Source: an uncultured Fluviicola sp.
GTDB taxonomy: Bacteria > Bacteroidota > Bacteroidia > Flavobacteriales > Crocinitomicaceae
Reading direction: 5' to 3'
Length of the DNA stretch: 64,000 nucleotides
NCBI RefSeq assembly: GCF_946478805.1
Contig: NZ_CAMLDC010000023.1
Coordinates: forward strand, 12,336 to 76,335
Position numbers and translations under genes: made by a program. How positions within the stretch are numbered: the first letter of the stretch is position 1; each line of letters opens with the position of its first letter. This document shows positions 54,375 to 62,202 of this stretch, piece after piece. The notes under the pieces were generated by a model, which saw only the letters and a list, made by a program, of their open reading frames with translations, was not told the DNA's origin and ran no database searches.

Positions 54375-55208
54375 ATGCCGGTAAGACAAACCAATAAGAA
54401 TGCTGAAATCGTATTCACATGTAGTGAAGCGGTTTACCATAACACCGAATTAATTGCGGAAGAACACTCAATTGTTCGGGTGTTGTCGGGTGAATTGAAA
54501 GTAATACAGGCGAATAAAACCTATGTTTTTGGAGCAGGTGAAACGCATCTTTTTCCAAGACATCGGCTGGCTACATTAATTACATCCGAAAAAGACGGGC
54601 TCCCTTATCAATCCATTATTGTAAGACTGACACAAGATGTTTTGAGGGATTTTTACGAGCAAAAAAAACAGGATATTGCTGTTTTACCTAAATCCGAATA
54701 TATTATCCCATTGCCTAGCAGCCCTTTACTAGATAGCTTTTTCAGTTCAATGTTGCCTTATTTCAACTTGGAATACAAACTACCGTTGGAGCTTTCCAGA
54801 TTGAAGATTTATGAAGCTGTTACCGTTTTGCAGTCTATAAATCAGGACATCGACAATATATTATCTGACTTTTCGGAGCCACATAAAATCAACCTTGTTG
54901 AATTTATGGAACGCAATTATATGTTCAATATGCCCATAGAAAAATTTGGTTATTTAACGGGGCGAAGTTTAACTACTTTTAAACGGGACTTCAAAAAAGC
55001 CTTTAGCACTACACCGCAAAAGTGGCTAACTGAAAAACGTTTAGAACGAGCGTATTATCAACTGACTAAAGAACGCAGAAAACCCATTGACGTTTTCTAT
55101 GAGGTTGGCTTTGAAAACCTATCCCATTTTTCTTACGCTTTTAAAAAACAATTTGGACAGTCGCCTACTGAACTCGTTGCAACAGCAAGAAATAATACGA
55201 GACGCTGA
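54375..55208 (+). CDS. AraC family transcriptional regulator
   Basis: A 277-aa regulator with an N-terminal cupin-type sensor (IVRVLSGELKVIQANKTYVFGAGETHLFPRHRLATL) and a C-terminal AraC domain (MPIEKFGYLTGRSLTTFKRDFKKAFSTTPQKWLTEKRLERAYYQLTK and the second HTH DVFYEVGFENLSHFSYAFKKQFGQSPTEL). The ATG at 54375 is used rather than the TTG at 54357. It probably controls the adjacent SDR gene. Repeat copy B begins 100 nt downstream. Confidence 0.9.
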   Translation: MPVRQTNKNAEIVFTCSEAVYHNTELIAEEHSIVRVLSGELKVIQANKTYVFGAGETHLFPRHRLATLITSEKDGLPYQSIIVRLTQDVLRDFYEQKKQDIAVLPKSEYIIPLPSSPLLDSFFSSMLPYFNLEYKLPLELSRLKIYEAVTVLQSINQDIDNILSDFSEPHKINLVEFMERNYMFNMPIEKFGYLTGRSLTTFKRDFKKAFSTTPQKWLTEKRLERAYYQLTKERRKPIDVFYEVGFENLSHFSYAFKKQFGQSPTELVATARNNTRR

Positions 55209-55306
55209 GGATATCGCCAAAAGTTGTGTTCAAGAATTCTGATTCATTTCTTGTTATATCCAGTCGTTATATTTCAAGCAATATTAGAACTTATATTATT
55301 CTATCG

Positions 55307-55373
55307 TTTCAAGTTGCAATACAAGCTCCAAATCTTCCATCAAAAAGTTTGACGTTTCCCCGCTTGAGGTCAC
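55307..55373 (+). repeat. Boundary repeat, copy B (long form)
   Basis: Contains both parts of the unit: the upstream part (tttcaagttgcaatacaagc, 55307-55326) and the core 55331-55373 (CTTCCATCAAAAAGTTTGACG, TTTCCCCGC and TTGAGGTCAC). It sits in the 307-nt gap after the AraC gene and is followed at once by a terminator hairpin. Nothing else is seen in that gap. Confidence 0.85.
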
Positions 55374-55382
55374 AAGGAAAAT

Positions 55383-55420
55383 AAAAGCCTTACTCTCATT
55401 GATGAGTAAGGCTTTTTCTT
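55383..55420 (+). terminator. Terminator attached to repeat copy B
   Basis: AAAAGCCTTACTC and GAGTAAGGCTTTT form a 13-bp stem with an 8-nt loop, then TTTCTTT. The AGCCTTACT arm is the same as in the hairpin after copy G. Confidence 0.9.
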
Positions 55421-55515
55421 TATAAGTAAGAAAATCAAGATGAAATTTCAAATCTTCTAAAAACCCTTTTAAATAAAGGGTTCTGAAGCTCTCGAAAGTT
55501 AGATTCCTTTAGAGG

Positions 55516-56412
55516 CTAATTCAAAAAGTAATCCTTGTTTTCCTCAGCCCATTGCGATAAAGAAGTCATTTGAACAGGCAATTTTTTTAATACCTCGTTC
55601 ATCTTGGGACTAAATTTTGGAGGAAATTCAGTTGAGTTTTGAAGACCTTCGTAATAAGAAGCTACACCTGTTGCACCTGCTTCACCAACGAGAGGTGTCA
55701 GAATATCTCTAAATTCACTAGCAGGTTGCGTATAGTAATCAATTTTTTCACCGATACCTTTAGAAAATTGCTCGGCAAGGGCATTTCCTTTTAAGTTTTC
55801 TAAACCACTGATTTGAAATGTTTCTGCTTTCAGATTGTCATTGTAAATGGCTTCTACTACAAATGCACTCACATCTCTTGACGCAATCCAACCAATAGGC
55901 ATTGATTCTGGAGTTGGGTAAGCCAATTTTTTTTCATTCTTAACGAAAGGAGCACAAAATGGTCCCATTAGATTCTCCATGTAAATGGTAGGTTCAATGA
56001 TCACGTAATCCAATCCACTATTCGTTAGGTAATCTTTGATATCGAGTTTCACGTCTTCACCAGGTATCCCGATTTTTTGCGTAGCTAACCAGCCACTTGT
56101 GTTCCATACGATTTTCTTTACTTGGTTTGCTTTGGCAGCATCAATAACATTTTTGGCGAATTGTAATCCATCAATAGGATTAGGAAGAGAAACCGGGATT
56201 ATAAAGGCGATCGCATCTATGTCTTTGGTAATTTCATACATTTTAGTTGCATCACTCATATTTGCCAAAACAGGTTGCGCTCCTGCTCGTTTTAATTTCT
56301 CGAAACTTTTTTCAGAACTTGAAGCAGCAATTATTTCCGCTCCCTTTTTTTTACTTTCTGAAATTACGTTGAATTGTTGTGAGCCGTTAGCTCCGAATAC
56401 TAAAATTTTCAT
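55516..56412 (-). CDS. NmrA-like NAD(P)-binding reductase
   Basis: A 298-aa atypical SDR of the NmrA/quinone oxidoreductase type. Nucleotide binding: MKILVFGANGSQQFNVISESKKKGAE, a GxNGxQ variant of the GxxGxxG motif. Other landmarks are DIDAIAFIIPVSLPNPIDGLQFAKNVIDAAK and VWNTSGWLATQ. No YxxxK catalytic pair is evident. The start at 56412 is used because it places the Rossmann strand at residue 2; the frame opens at 56466. It is divergent from an HxlR regulator, which is the classic pair for inducible quinone or electrophile detoxification. Confidence 0.87.
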   Translation of the reverse strand: MKILVFGANGSQQFNVISESKKKGAEIIAASSSEKSFEKLKRAGAQPVLANMSDATKMYEITKDIDAIAFIIPVSLPNPIDGLQFAKNVIDAAKANQVKKIVWNTSGWLATQKIGIPGEDVKLDIKDYLTNSGLDYVIIEPTIYMENLMGPFCAPFVKNEKKLAYPTPESMPIGWIASRDVSAFVVEAIYNDNLKAETFQISGLENLKGNALAEQFSKGIGEKIDYYTQPASEFRDILTPLVGEAGATGVASYYEGLQNSTEFPPKFSPKMNEVLKKLPVQMTSLSQWAEENKDYFLN

Positions 56413-56432
56413 ATCATTATTTGAAATTGTTT

Positions 56433-56505
56433 GTACAAAAGTATTAGAGTACTTACTTTTGTACAAGTACTTACCTTTTGGTTATGTACCTACTTATTGG
56501 TTAGA
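56433..56505. promoter_or_regulatory. Operator array between NmrA-like and HxlR genes
   Basis: GTACAAAAGTA (56433-56443) and TACTTTTGTAC (56454-56464) form an 11-bp inverted repeat, followed by further half-sites of GTACTTACCTTTTGG and GTACCTACTTATTGG, so about three direct copies of a GTACTTACtTTTG-like word line the 101-nt divergent gap. This is the expected place for an HxlR operator. Confidence 0.6.
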
Positions 56506-56513
56506 ATAATTGA

Positions 56514-56852
56514 ATGTCAATGGAAAAAAAATCGAAAATAATTTCACCTTGTGATGATAAGTGTCCCGTTCGAGCTTCTTTGACTCTTTTAAGTGGTAAA
56601 TGGACTTTGATGATATTGTTTCAAATCAATGAAGATGTTAAGCGATATGGCGAATTAAAACGAGCTATACCGGGGATCAGTGAGAAAATGTTGATCCAGG
56701 AATTGAATATGCTTGTTGCAAATAAATTGGTGAGTAAAAAAGTTTATCCCGAAATCCCGCCAAAAGTTGAATATAGTTTGACAGAATTAGGATTGAAAAC
56801 CTTACCAGTTGTAGATAAATTGGCTGAATTTGGATTAGAGAATTTAGTGTAA
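56514..56852 (+). CDS. HxlR family transcriptional regulator
   Basis: A 112-aa winged-helix regulator: CPVRASLTLLSGKWTLMILFQINEDVKRYGELKRAIPGISEKMLIQELNMLVANKLVSKKVYPEIPPKVEYSLTELG, the full HxlR signature. Two cysteines in PCDDKCPV near the N-terminus could sense oxidants or electrophiles, as in related HypR-type proteins (the residue logic is inferred). It is divergent from the NmrA-like gene and very likely represses it. Repeat copy C starts about 80 nt downstream. Confidence 0.92.
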   Translation: MSMEKKSKIISPCDDKCPVRASLTLLSGKWTLMILFQINEDVKRYGELKRAIPGISEKMLIQELNMLVANKLVSKKVYPEIPPKVEYSLTELGLKTLPVVDKLAEFGLENLV

Positions 56853-56929
56853 TGAGGTTGAGAATGTGAAAACATTAGTAACAATTTTGAATTTAATACT
56901 ATTGCTAAAGTATTGTTTTATCAATGTTT

Positions 56930-56994
56930 TCTAGTCTAAGAACTAATTCCAAATCCTCCATCAAAAAGTTTGACGTTTCCCCGCTTGAGGTCAC
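56930..56994 (+). repeat. Boundary repeat, copy C
   Basis: The core at 56952-56994 (ATCCTCCATCAAAAAGTTTG, ACGTTTCCCCGC, TTGAGGTCAC) is the closest to the consensus. After it comes aaaaagaaaa and a hairpin, as after the tRNA, and then a block repeating the tRNA trailer to 57120. This and the hairpin fill the 338-nt gap 56853-57190. Confidence 0.9.
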
Positions 56995-57000
56995 AAAAAG

Positions 57001-57036
57001 AAAAGAGCGATACGTGAGTGTCGCTCTTTTCTTTTT
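57001..57036 (+). terminator. Terminator attached to repeat copy C
   Basis: AAAAGAGCGA and TCGCTCTTTT form a 10-bp stem around a loop that can itself pair (AC/GT), followed by CTTTTT. It takes the same place relative to gaggtcac as the tRNA terminator. Confidence 0.85.
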
Positions 57037-57120
57037 GCCCTCTTCTCTCACACTCAAACTCACTCTGAAATTTTCGTATATCGCTCTTTTCTTTCAGTGT
57101 GAGTGTGAGGATTGAGAGTG
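57037..57120. repeat. Second copy of the tRNA-Arg trailer
   Basis: The sequence is parallel to 48629-48705: CCCTC, CTCACACT, TTTTCTTTCAGT and finally the identical 20-mer gagtgtgaggattgagagtg. The internal hairpin arms are diverged but keep their pairing. Confidence 0.75.
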
Positions 57121-57190
57121 GGGAGAATTGTGATAAAAATCTTCGCTATATTCGTCACTAGCTGAGTACAACTAATAATATCTAAATACG

Positions 57191-57604
57191 ATGAGCGAAA
57201 AACCAAAATTATACGTTGGCGAAGAAAAGACTTTTATAGTTGGAGAAGATACTTTTGTTGATAGCGTTTTAGAAAACAACTTGGCAGTAATTTTTGAGGA
57301 CGATCTTGAAACTGGTTACTTTTATGCGGTTGACTGTAATAATGGTCAAGAAATATTAGACGCTTTACATATTTACAATGTTCGGGATGTAAAAGACAAG
57401 CATAAACCTTCTGTCGCTAAAATTCTTTGGACCGAGGATTCGACAAAAGCCTTTCTTGTCATTAATGACTATTGCCATGCGGTATTTGACTTTAAAAATA
57501 AGGCCGGTTATTGCAGAAATGCATTTCCTGAAAGTAATGGTAATTGGGTGACATCCAAAGATAGAAAGTTGACTGACGAATTATTTAATGAACTTGTAAG
57601 TTAA
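57191..57604 (+). CDS. DUF2251-like soluble protein
   Basis: A 137-aa cytosolic protein without signal peptide. Its phrases VGEEKTFIVGEDTFVDSV, LAVIFEDDLETGYFYAVD, ILDALHIYNV and CHAVFDFKNKAGYCRNAFP agree with my memory of the DUF2251 family, a small all-beta protein often found in accessory loci. Function unknown. It is followed after 24 nt by another small gene; both lie alone between repeat copies C and D. A TATATTCG box at about 57148 may be its promoter. Confidence 0.7.
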   Translation: MSEKPKLYVGEEKTFIVGEDTFVDSVLENNLAVIFEDDLETGYFYAVDCNNGQEILDALHIYNVRDVKDKHKPSVAKILWTEDSTKAFLVINDYCHAVFDFKNKAGYCRNAFPESNGNWVTSKDRKLTDELFNELVS

Positions 57605-57628
57605 CACTAATTCGATTAAAATATTTAA

Positions 57629-58168
57629 ATGATTCAAACTGATTTTGATATTAAAATTCTGCGTCAACACTGGATTAAAGATGATGGAAATGATGATAAG
57701 TATGATCTTTGTTCTCACGGTGAAATCTATATCCGAATCGGTGATGAAATCTTGTCGAATAAGGAAACAGGTTCTTGGGCTTTAAGCGCAACGGGACTTT
57801 ACTTGTTAAGAACGTTGGAAAATGATTATCAAATTGATCAGTTTGGAAGTCAATTCGTCCCTTGTTGTGGTCATTTTTTAATTCCGGATGAAAATGGATT
57901 AAATCATGTAGTTATTATAGGTTGCCCAACAGGATTAGACTGGAACATCGAACATTTAGCTGATTCGGTGATCTTTCGATCGCAAAAAGGTGCAGAAGGA
58001 AAATTAAGTCTTGAAGAATACAAAACTTTAGTGTTAAATCTAATTTCAGAAATAGAATTATTCTATGGCGATCCGACCGAAAAACATCTTCCAGAAGAAC
58101 AGTTTGAATTGGATGGATTCAATCAGTTTTGGGCAGAATGGAATGAACTTAAAAATAAATGTTTATAA
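57629..58168 (+). CDS. Small soluble protein of unknown function
   Basis: A 179-aa acidic protein. It contains the phrases CSHGEIYIRIGDEILSNKETGSWALSATGLYLLRTLENDY, PCCGHFLIPDENGLNHVVIIGCPTGLDWNI and EEYKTLVLNLISEIELFYGDPTEK. No family is recognised with confidence; the size, acidity and mixed fold resemble immunity proteins of polymorphic toxin systems, but no toxin gene is near. It forms a two-gene unit with the gene at 57191. Confidence 0.72.
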   Translation: MIQTDFDIKILRQHWIKDDGNDDKYDLCSHGEIYIRIGDEILSNKETGSWALSATGLYLLRTLENDYQIDQFGSQFVPCCGHFLIPDENGLNHVVIIGCPTGLDWNIEHLADSVIFRSQKGAEGKLSLEEYKTLVLNLISEIELFYGDPTEKHLPEEQFELDGFNQFWAEWNELKNKCL

Positions 58169-58282
58169 TCTATTCCAAAACCGCTATCAAAAAGTTTATC
58201 ATTGAGTTAGAGGTAATAATTTATTTTGAATCCAGCTTTCAAGTTGTAATACCAGTTCCAAATCCTCCAGCAGAAATGTAGA
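58169..58282 (+). repeat. Degenerate boundary repeat, copy D
   Basis: Two broken pieces. The first (58175-58212) keeps TATCAAAAAGTTTA and then drifts. The second (58230-58275) keeps the upstream part TTTCAAGTTGTAATACCAGT and TCCAAATCCTCCAG but ends before TTTGACG. The GAGGTCAC end is lost. This looks like a decayed copy. Confidence 0.6.
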
Positions 58283-58298
58283 ACTTTTTTTATAGTGA

Positions 58299-59972
58299 TT
58301 ATTTAAGATCCAGAAATTTAAAAAAGAGATTATTCTTTATTTCATCAAATTCTTTTGTATTCCGTTCTATCATTCGGTCAGTTCCATTAACACAGCTTAA
58401 CTCGTATATCCAATTGTCAATTTCTGCCCCTTCGGTGAATTCATAACGAGTAGTTCCTTTTTCATTCGTATACAGACAACAATAATCTCTAGAGACCAAT
58501 TTTCTAATACCATTCTCAAAAGAATACTCGCTTATACAATACACAATGTCACCATTAGAATGCAGGTATAGTTGAACTTCACGCTTGTCGTCGAAAGAAG
58601 AAAATTCAGATAATCCGATGAGTTGGTCTTCACTAAAACTTTTTACCATCAAAAGCTTTCCATAAAAATCATAGAAATACCATTTGCCCGTTTTCTTACC
58701 ATCTTTAAAGTCACCTTCGATTGCGGTTTGACCATTGAGGTAATTAAACGACCAAGAGCCATTCTGAGGGAAATTAGGAGGAGTGTAATTTTTATCAAAG
58801 TCAAGTACTGAAAATGGAACACTAATTTCTTCTCGAACGAGCCAACTACCAACAGGTTTTCCGTTCAACAACTTTCCTTTTATGAGCAAGGTATCCTTAG
58901 TCTCTTCAACAGATTCGAATTCTTCCGAGTACTTTTTGCGCTTTGTACAGTTCTCACATTTAACAAGATAGTCTCCAGAATAATTTTCTTTATCGCTGGA
59001 AATATGACTATTAAACCATTCCATCTTTTTTGATGGGGTCAAATTACAATTAAAAAAGTAGGTTATTGGAAAATCGTACGGATCAAAATACCAGTAATAA
59101 TAATTATCATCCACTGGATAATATGGTTGCTGTTCTTTATACGATCTTGTTTTATAAGAGTTATTCCAAAATTCAACATTTGGAGCATTCCAACTGGTCG
59201 CGCCAATTTCTTTTATTGAATCAAAAAATAAAATATTTTGGTTGTTCAAATCATTTAACGAGTTAAACTCAAGCACATTACAATTTTTCAATAATGGCAT
59301 CAATTGTCCGGAATCAAAAAACGGGACTGAACATTTAAAATTTTTCAAGTTTGTAAGATTTATATGTTTGATAAAGTCGATTTTACTGAGATCTATTTTT
59401 TCACAGTGATTCGTATTCGATGATGTTTGATATGTATTATTTACAAGGGTATATCCGCTCATTTCAGCTAAGTCGAAATTTCTTACTCTACGGTAATTAA
59501 AAATAACTGAATCTGTCTTAGACCTTGTATGTACTGATTCATCAGTAAAATGAATTTCTGTTAGATGAGTGAAATTTAAACCGTTCAAGGGCTTAAAGTA
59601 GTTATTGAACATTTTGAGATTTACGAGTGAGTCGGGGTATTTTTCTAACGCTATTGAAAGAAAGTCAAAGTAAAGGTGACTTTTCTTAGATTGAATTTCC
59701 TTAATCAATTCTTCCGTTCGTTGAAACCGTTCACTGTTTTTATTTTCTTTGTTGTAAAGTATAACTTTTGATTTCTTAAGCTCTCCTGAAGTGAAATAGA
59801 CATTATTGGAATCTTTAATATAGTAGGTGAAATGTGCAGTTTTATTACTAATGGAAGTAATGGTCAATCCTCTAAACCTTATATTATTGGAGCCATAGGG
59901 AGTGTATTCCACTTGTCCAAAAGAAAGTAAATCGATCAAGGTGAAATAGAAAATTAAGACTAATGTTTTCAT
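58299..59972 (-). CDS. Secreted MORN-like/YwqK-type protein
   Basis: A 557-aa exported protein with signal peptide MKTLVLIFYFTLIDLLSFGQ. The middle has leucine-rich-like beta units (FTHLTEIHFTDESV, SKIDFIKHINLTNLKNFKC, NVLEFNSLNDLNNQNILFFDSIKEI). The C-terminal part has MORN-like repeats (LLNGKPVGSWLV, NGSWSFNYLNGQTAIEGDFKDGKKTGKWYFYD). A CENCTKRKK pair of cysteines lies between. MORN/YwqK-type repeats occur in secreted Bacteroidota proteins; no enzymatic function is evident. It is alone between repeat copies D and E. Confidence 0.75.
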   Translation of the reverse strand: MKTLVLIFYFTLIDLLSFGQVEYTPYGSNNIRFRGLTITSISNKTAHFTYYIKDSNNVYFTSGELKKSKVILYNKENKNSERFQRTEELIKEIQSKKSHLYFDFLSIALEKYPDSLVNLKMFNNYFKPLNGLNFTHLTEIHFTDESVHTRSKTDSVIFNYRRVRNFDLAEMSGYTLVNNTYQTSSNTNHCEKIDLSKIDFIKHINLTNLKNFKCSVPFFDSGQLMPLLKNCNVLEFNSLNDLNNQNILFFDSIKEIGATSWNAPNVEFWNNSYKTRSYKEQQPYYPVDDNYYYWYFDPYDFPITYFFNCNLTPSKKMEWFNSHISSDKENYSGDYLVKCENCTKRKKYSEEFESVEETKDTLLIKGKLLNGKPVGSWLVREEISVPFSVLDFDKNYTPPNFPQNGSWSFNYLNGQTAIEGDFKDGKKTGKWYFYDFYGKLLMVKSFSEDQLIGLSEFSSFDDKREVQLYLHSNGDIVYCISEYSFENGIRKLVSRDYCCLYTNEKGTTRYEFTEGAEIDNWIYELSCVNGTDRMIERNTKEFDEIKNNLFFKFLDLK

Positions 59973-60114
59973 GATTTGAAAAGTAACTTTAATTAAGGAG
60001 ATTTACATCTTTCTGTACAAAACAAGCTAACTACTCATATTAGAATGACCGGTTGTCTATTTTGGTACACTCAATGATTATGTTTTACACTTTATGAATT
60101 TCGCAAATTCAACA

Positions 60115-60180
60115 TTTCAAGCTGTAAGACAAGTTCCAGATCTTCCCACAAAAAGTTTGACGTTTCCCGGCTCGAGTTCA
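60115..60180 (+). repeat. Boundary repeat, copy E (long form)
   Basis: Upstream part TTTCAAGCTGTAAGACAAGT and core ATCTTCCCACAAAAAGTTTG, ACGTTTCCCGGC and TCGAGTTCA at 60139-60180. It differs most at its end, where GAGGTCAC has become GAGTTCAT, and it has no hairpin after it. It lies in the 317-nt gap 59973-60289, which otherwise holds only the divergent starts of the neighbouring genes. Confidence 0.75.
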
Positions 60181-60289
60181 TTTTTTGAGAGTTATCCTGC
60201 GAAATCTTTTGACTACAACAAATACCAATTGAACTACTTTTTGTAAGAAGACGATTAGGAATTTTGCTGTCAAATTAAATTCAAAGAAA

Positions 60290-61030
60290 ATGCAGGATCT
60301 GAAAGGAAAAGTAGTAGTTATTACAGGAGCAAGCGCGGGAATTGGTAAAGCCATAGCAAAAAGTTTAGCAGAGCATGGATTGAAAATTGTTTTAGGGGCC
60401 AGGAATAGTGAATTACTGGAAAAAGTGGTGGAGGAAATTAAAAGTACAGGTGGGGAAGCTATTTTTAGAAAGACAGACGTGGTTAACAAAGCTGATTTGG
60501 TTGATTTGGTCCATGCAGCGGTGATGCATTATGGCAGGTTGGATGTTATTATAAATAATGCCGGTGTTGCACGACTAGGCCGTTTGGATGAATTGGATTT
60601 GGATGGCTGGGACGAAATGATTGACAGTAATATCAAAGGAACTTTGTATGGAATGGCAGCAGCAATTCCTGTTTTTAAAGAACAACAATCCGGGCATATT
60701 ATCAATATTATTTCGACTTCAGGAATAAAGATTGTTCCGTTACAGGGAGTTTATGCGGGGACAAAAAATGCAATTCGGACAATTTCAGAAGCATTCCGCC
60801 AGGAATCGGATGGCACAATACGGATTACAGGAATCTCCCCGGGCTATATCAAAACAGATTTTGCGGTTAAAAGTGTCCATACGGAAAGTATGAAAACAGC
60901 TGCAGCCAAAGCGGTTGAAGAATTGGCAATAAGTCCGGATGCGATTGTAAATGCGGTCATTTATGCCATCAGTCAACCAAAAGATGTTGAAATTGGAGAT
61001 ATTGTGATCCGTCCGGCAAAACAAAACTGA
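60290..61030 (+). CDS. SDR oxidoreductase, YdfG-like
   Basis: A 246-aa classical short-chain dehydrogenase of standard length: VVVITGASAGIGKAIAKSLAEHGLK (TGASAGIG), IINNAGVARLGR, catalytic Ser in NIISTSGIKI, YAGTKNAIRTISEAFRQE (Tyr and Lys) and the GISPGYIKTDF segment. The sequence is closest to the YdfG-like NADP-dependent hydroxy-acid or carbonyl reductases. The AraC gene follows after 19 nt on the same strand. Confidence 0.92.
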   Translation: MQDLKGKVVVITGASAGIGKAIAKSLAEHGLKIVLGARNSELLEKVVEEIKSTGGEAIFRKTDVVNKADLVDLVHAAVMHYGRLDVIINNAGVARLGRLDELDLDGWDEMIDSNIKGTLYGMAAAIPVFKEQQSGHIINIISTSGIKIVPLQGVYAGTKNAIRTISEAFRQESDGTIRITGISPGYIKTDFAVKSVHTESMKTAAAKAVEELAISPDAIVNAVIYAISQPKDVEIGDIVIRPAKQN

Positions 61031-61049
61031 TAAATCAGTAGTTTAGAAC

Positions 61050-61961
61050 ATGAAGTATCAGGCAAACATTCATCACATAACAACCATCCCGGAATTGCTT
61101 CGGGAAGTGGGGCTTCCGGCTCCACTTCATCCGTTGATTGCATTGGTTGATAACCATGAGGTAAGCCCAGGGATTTTTACAAAAGGACAAAAGATCAGCC
61201 TTGATTTTTACAAAATCTCCTTTAAAGCATCCTTCAAAGGAAAAACAAAATACGGACAAGGCCATTATGATTTTGAAGAAGGCGGACTTGCATTTTTGAA
61301 ACCGAAACAAATTGTATCTGCACCGGAAAACAGGGATGGTTTCGTTGGTTTGGTCTTGTATTTTCATCCCGATTTCATCCGGAATTATCCTTTAGGAAAT
61401 GCAATCAATCACTATGGTTTTTTCGCGTATGATGTTTCAGAAGCCTTATTGTTATCTGCAGAGGAGAAGGAAATCATCATCCATTTATTTGATTCGATTG
61501 CCAGCGAATTAACTACAAATACCGACCATTTTAGCCAGGATATACTGGTGTCGCAAATTGAATTATTATTGAATTACAGCAACCGTTATTACAACCGGCA
61601 ATTCATTACCGGAAAAACCGTCAATCACGATCTCATCACAACTTTGGATAAGCTGTTGCACAATTATTTTGAAGAAGAAAATAGTCTGAAAAAAGGTTTC
61701 CCCTCCGTTACTTATATAAGCTCACAATTAAATGTATCCCAGCGTTATTTGAGTGATATGCTGCGTTCCCTTACAGGATTGAATACGCAACAATATATTC
61801 AGAATGCAGTGATAGAAAGAGCGAAAGAGCAATTGTCCAACACCAGTTTATCTGTGTCGGAAATCGCTTATGAATTAGGTTTTGAACATTCACAGTCTTT
61901 CAGTAAATTGTTTAAAGCTAAAACGCAACTTTCTCCTTTACAATTCAGACAATCCTTCTAA
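61050..61961 (+). CDS. AraC family transcriptional regulator
   Basis: A 303-aa regulator. The sensor half begins MKYQANIHHITTIPELLREVGLPAPLHPLIALVD and has the GQGHYDFEEGGLAFLKPKQIV cupin strand; the DNA-binding half contains PSVTYISSQLNVSQRYLSDMLRSLTGLNTQQYI and SVSEIAYELGFEHSQSFSKLFKAKTQLSPLQFRQSF. It is 19 nt downstream of the SDR gene and most likely controls it. Its stop codon is next to repeat copy F, only 17 nt before the core. Confidence 0.92.
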   Translation: MKYQANIHHITTIPELLREVGLPAPLHPLIALVDNHEVSPGIFTKGQKISLDFYKISFKASFKGKTKYGQGHYDFEEGGLAFLKPKQIVSAPENRDGFVGLVLYFHPDFIRNYPLGNAINHYGFFAYDVSEALLLSAEEKEIIIHLFDSIASELTTNTDHFSQDILVSQIELLLNYSNRYYNRQFITGKTVNHDLITTLDKLLHNYFEEENSLKKGFPSVTYISSQLNVSQRYLSDMLRSLTGLNTQQYIQNAVIERAKEQLSNTSLSVSEIAYELGFEHSQSFSKLFKAKTQLSPLQFRQSF

Positions 61962-62020
61962 CTGCAATACCAATTCCAAATCCTCCATTGAAAAAATGGC
62001 ATTTCCCCGCTTGAGGTCAC
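61962..62020 (+). repeat. Boundary repeat, copy F (long form)
   Basis: Upstream part CTGCAATACCAATTCCAAAT right after the AraC stop, then core CTCCATTGAAAAAATGGC, ATTTCCCCGC and TTGAGGTCAC. In this copy the middle is a different but still self-complementary hairpin (CCATT/AATGG), instead of TCAAA/TTTGA. Confidence 0.8.
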
Positions 62021-62021
62021 A

Positions 62022-62060
62022 AAAAATCGAATTACAGTAGTAGTTCAATTTTTCTTTTTT
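62022..62060 (+). terminator. Terminator attached to repeat copy F
   Basis: AAAAATCGAATTAC and GTAGTTCAATTTTT form a 14-nt stem with one C-A mismatch and one G-T pair, then TTCTTTTTT. It is followed by cctcaatact, again matching the tRNA trailer (48631-48642). Confidence 0.8.
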
Positions 62061-62202
62061 CCTCAATACTAGCTTCTACAACTTGTCCCGACTTTTCACC
62101 TGACTGGAAAAACTACCTATATTCGTCCGTAAACAATTCGCCAGAATTTAAGTTGGCAATCCAAAATGGGAACTCTTTATGGTGCGGATAATAATTAAAA
62201 AA

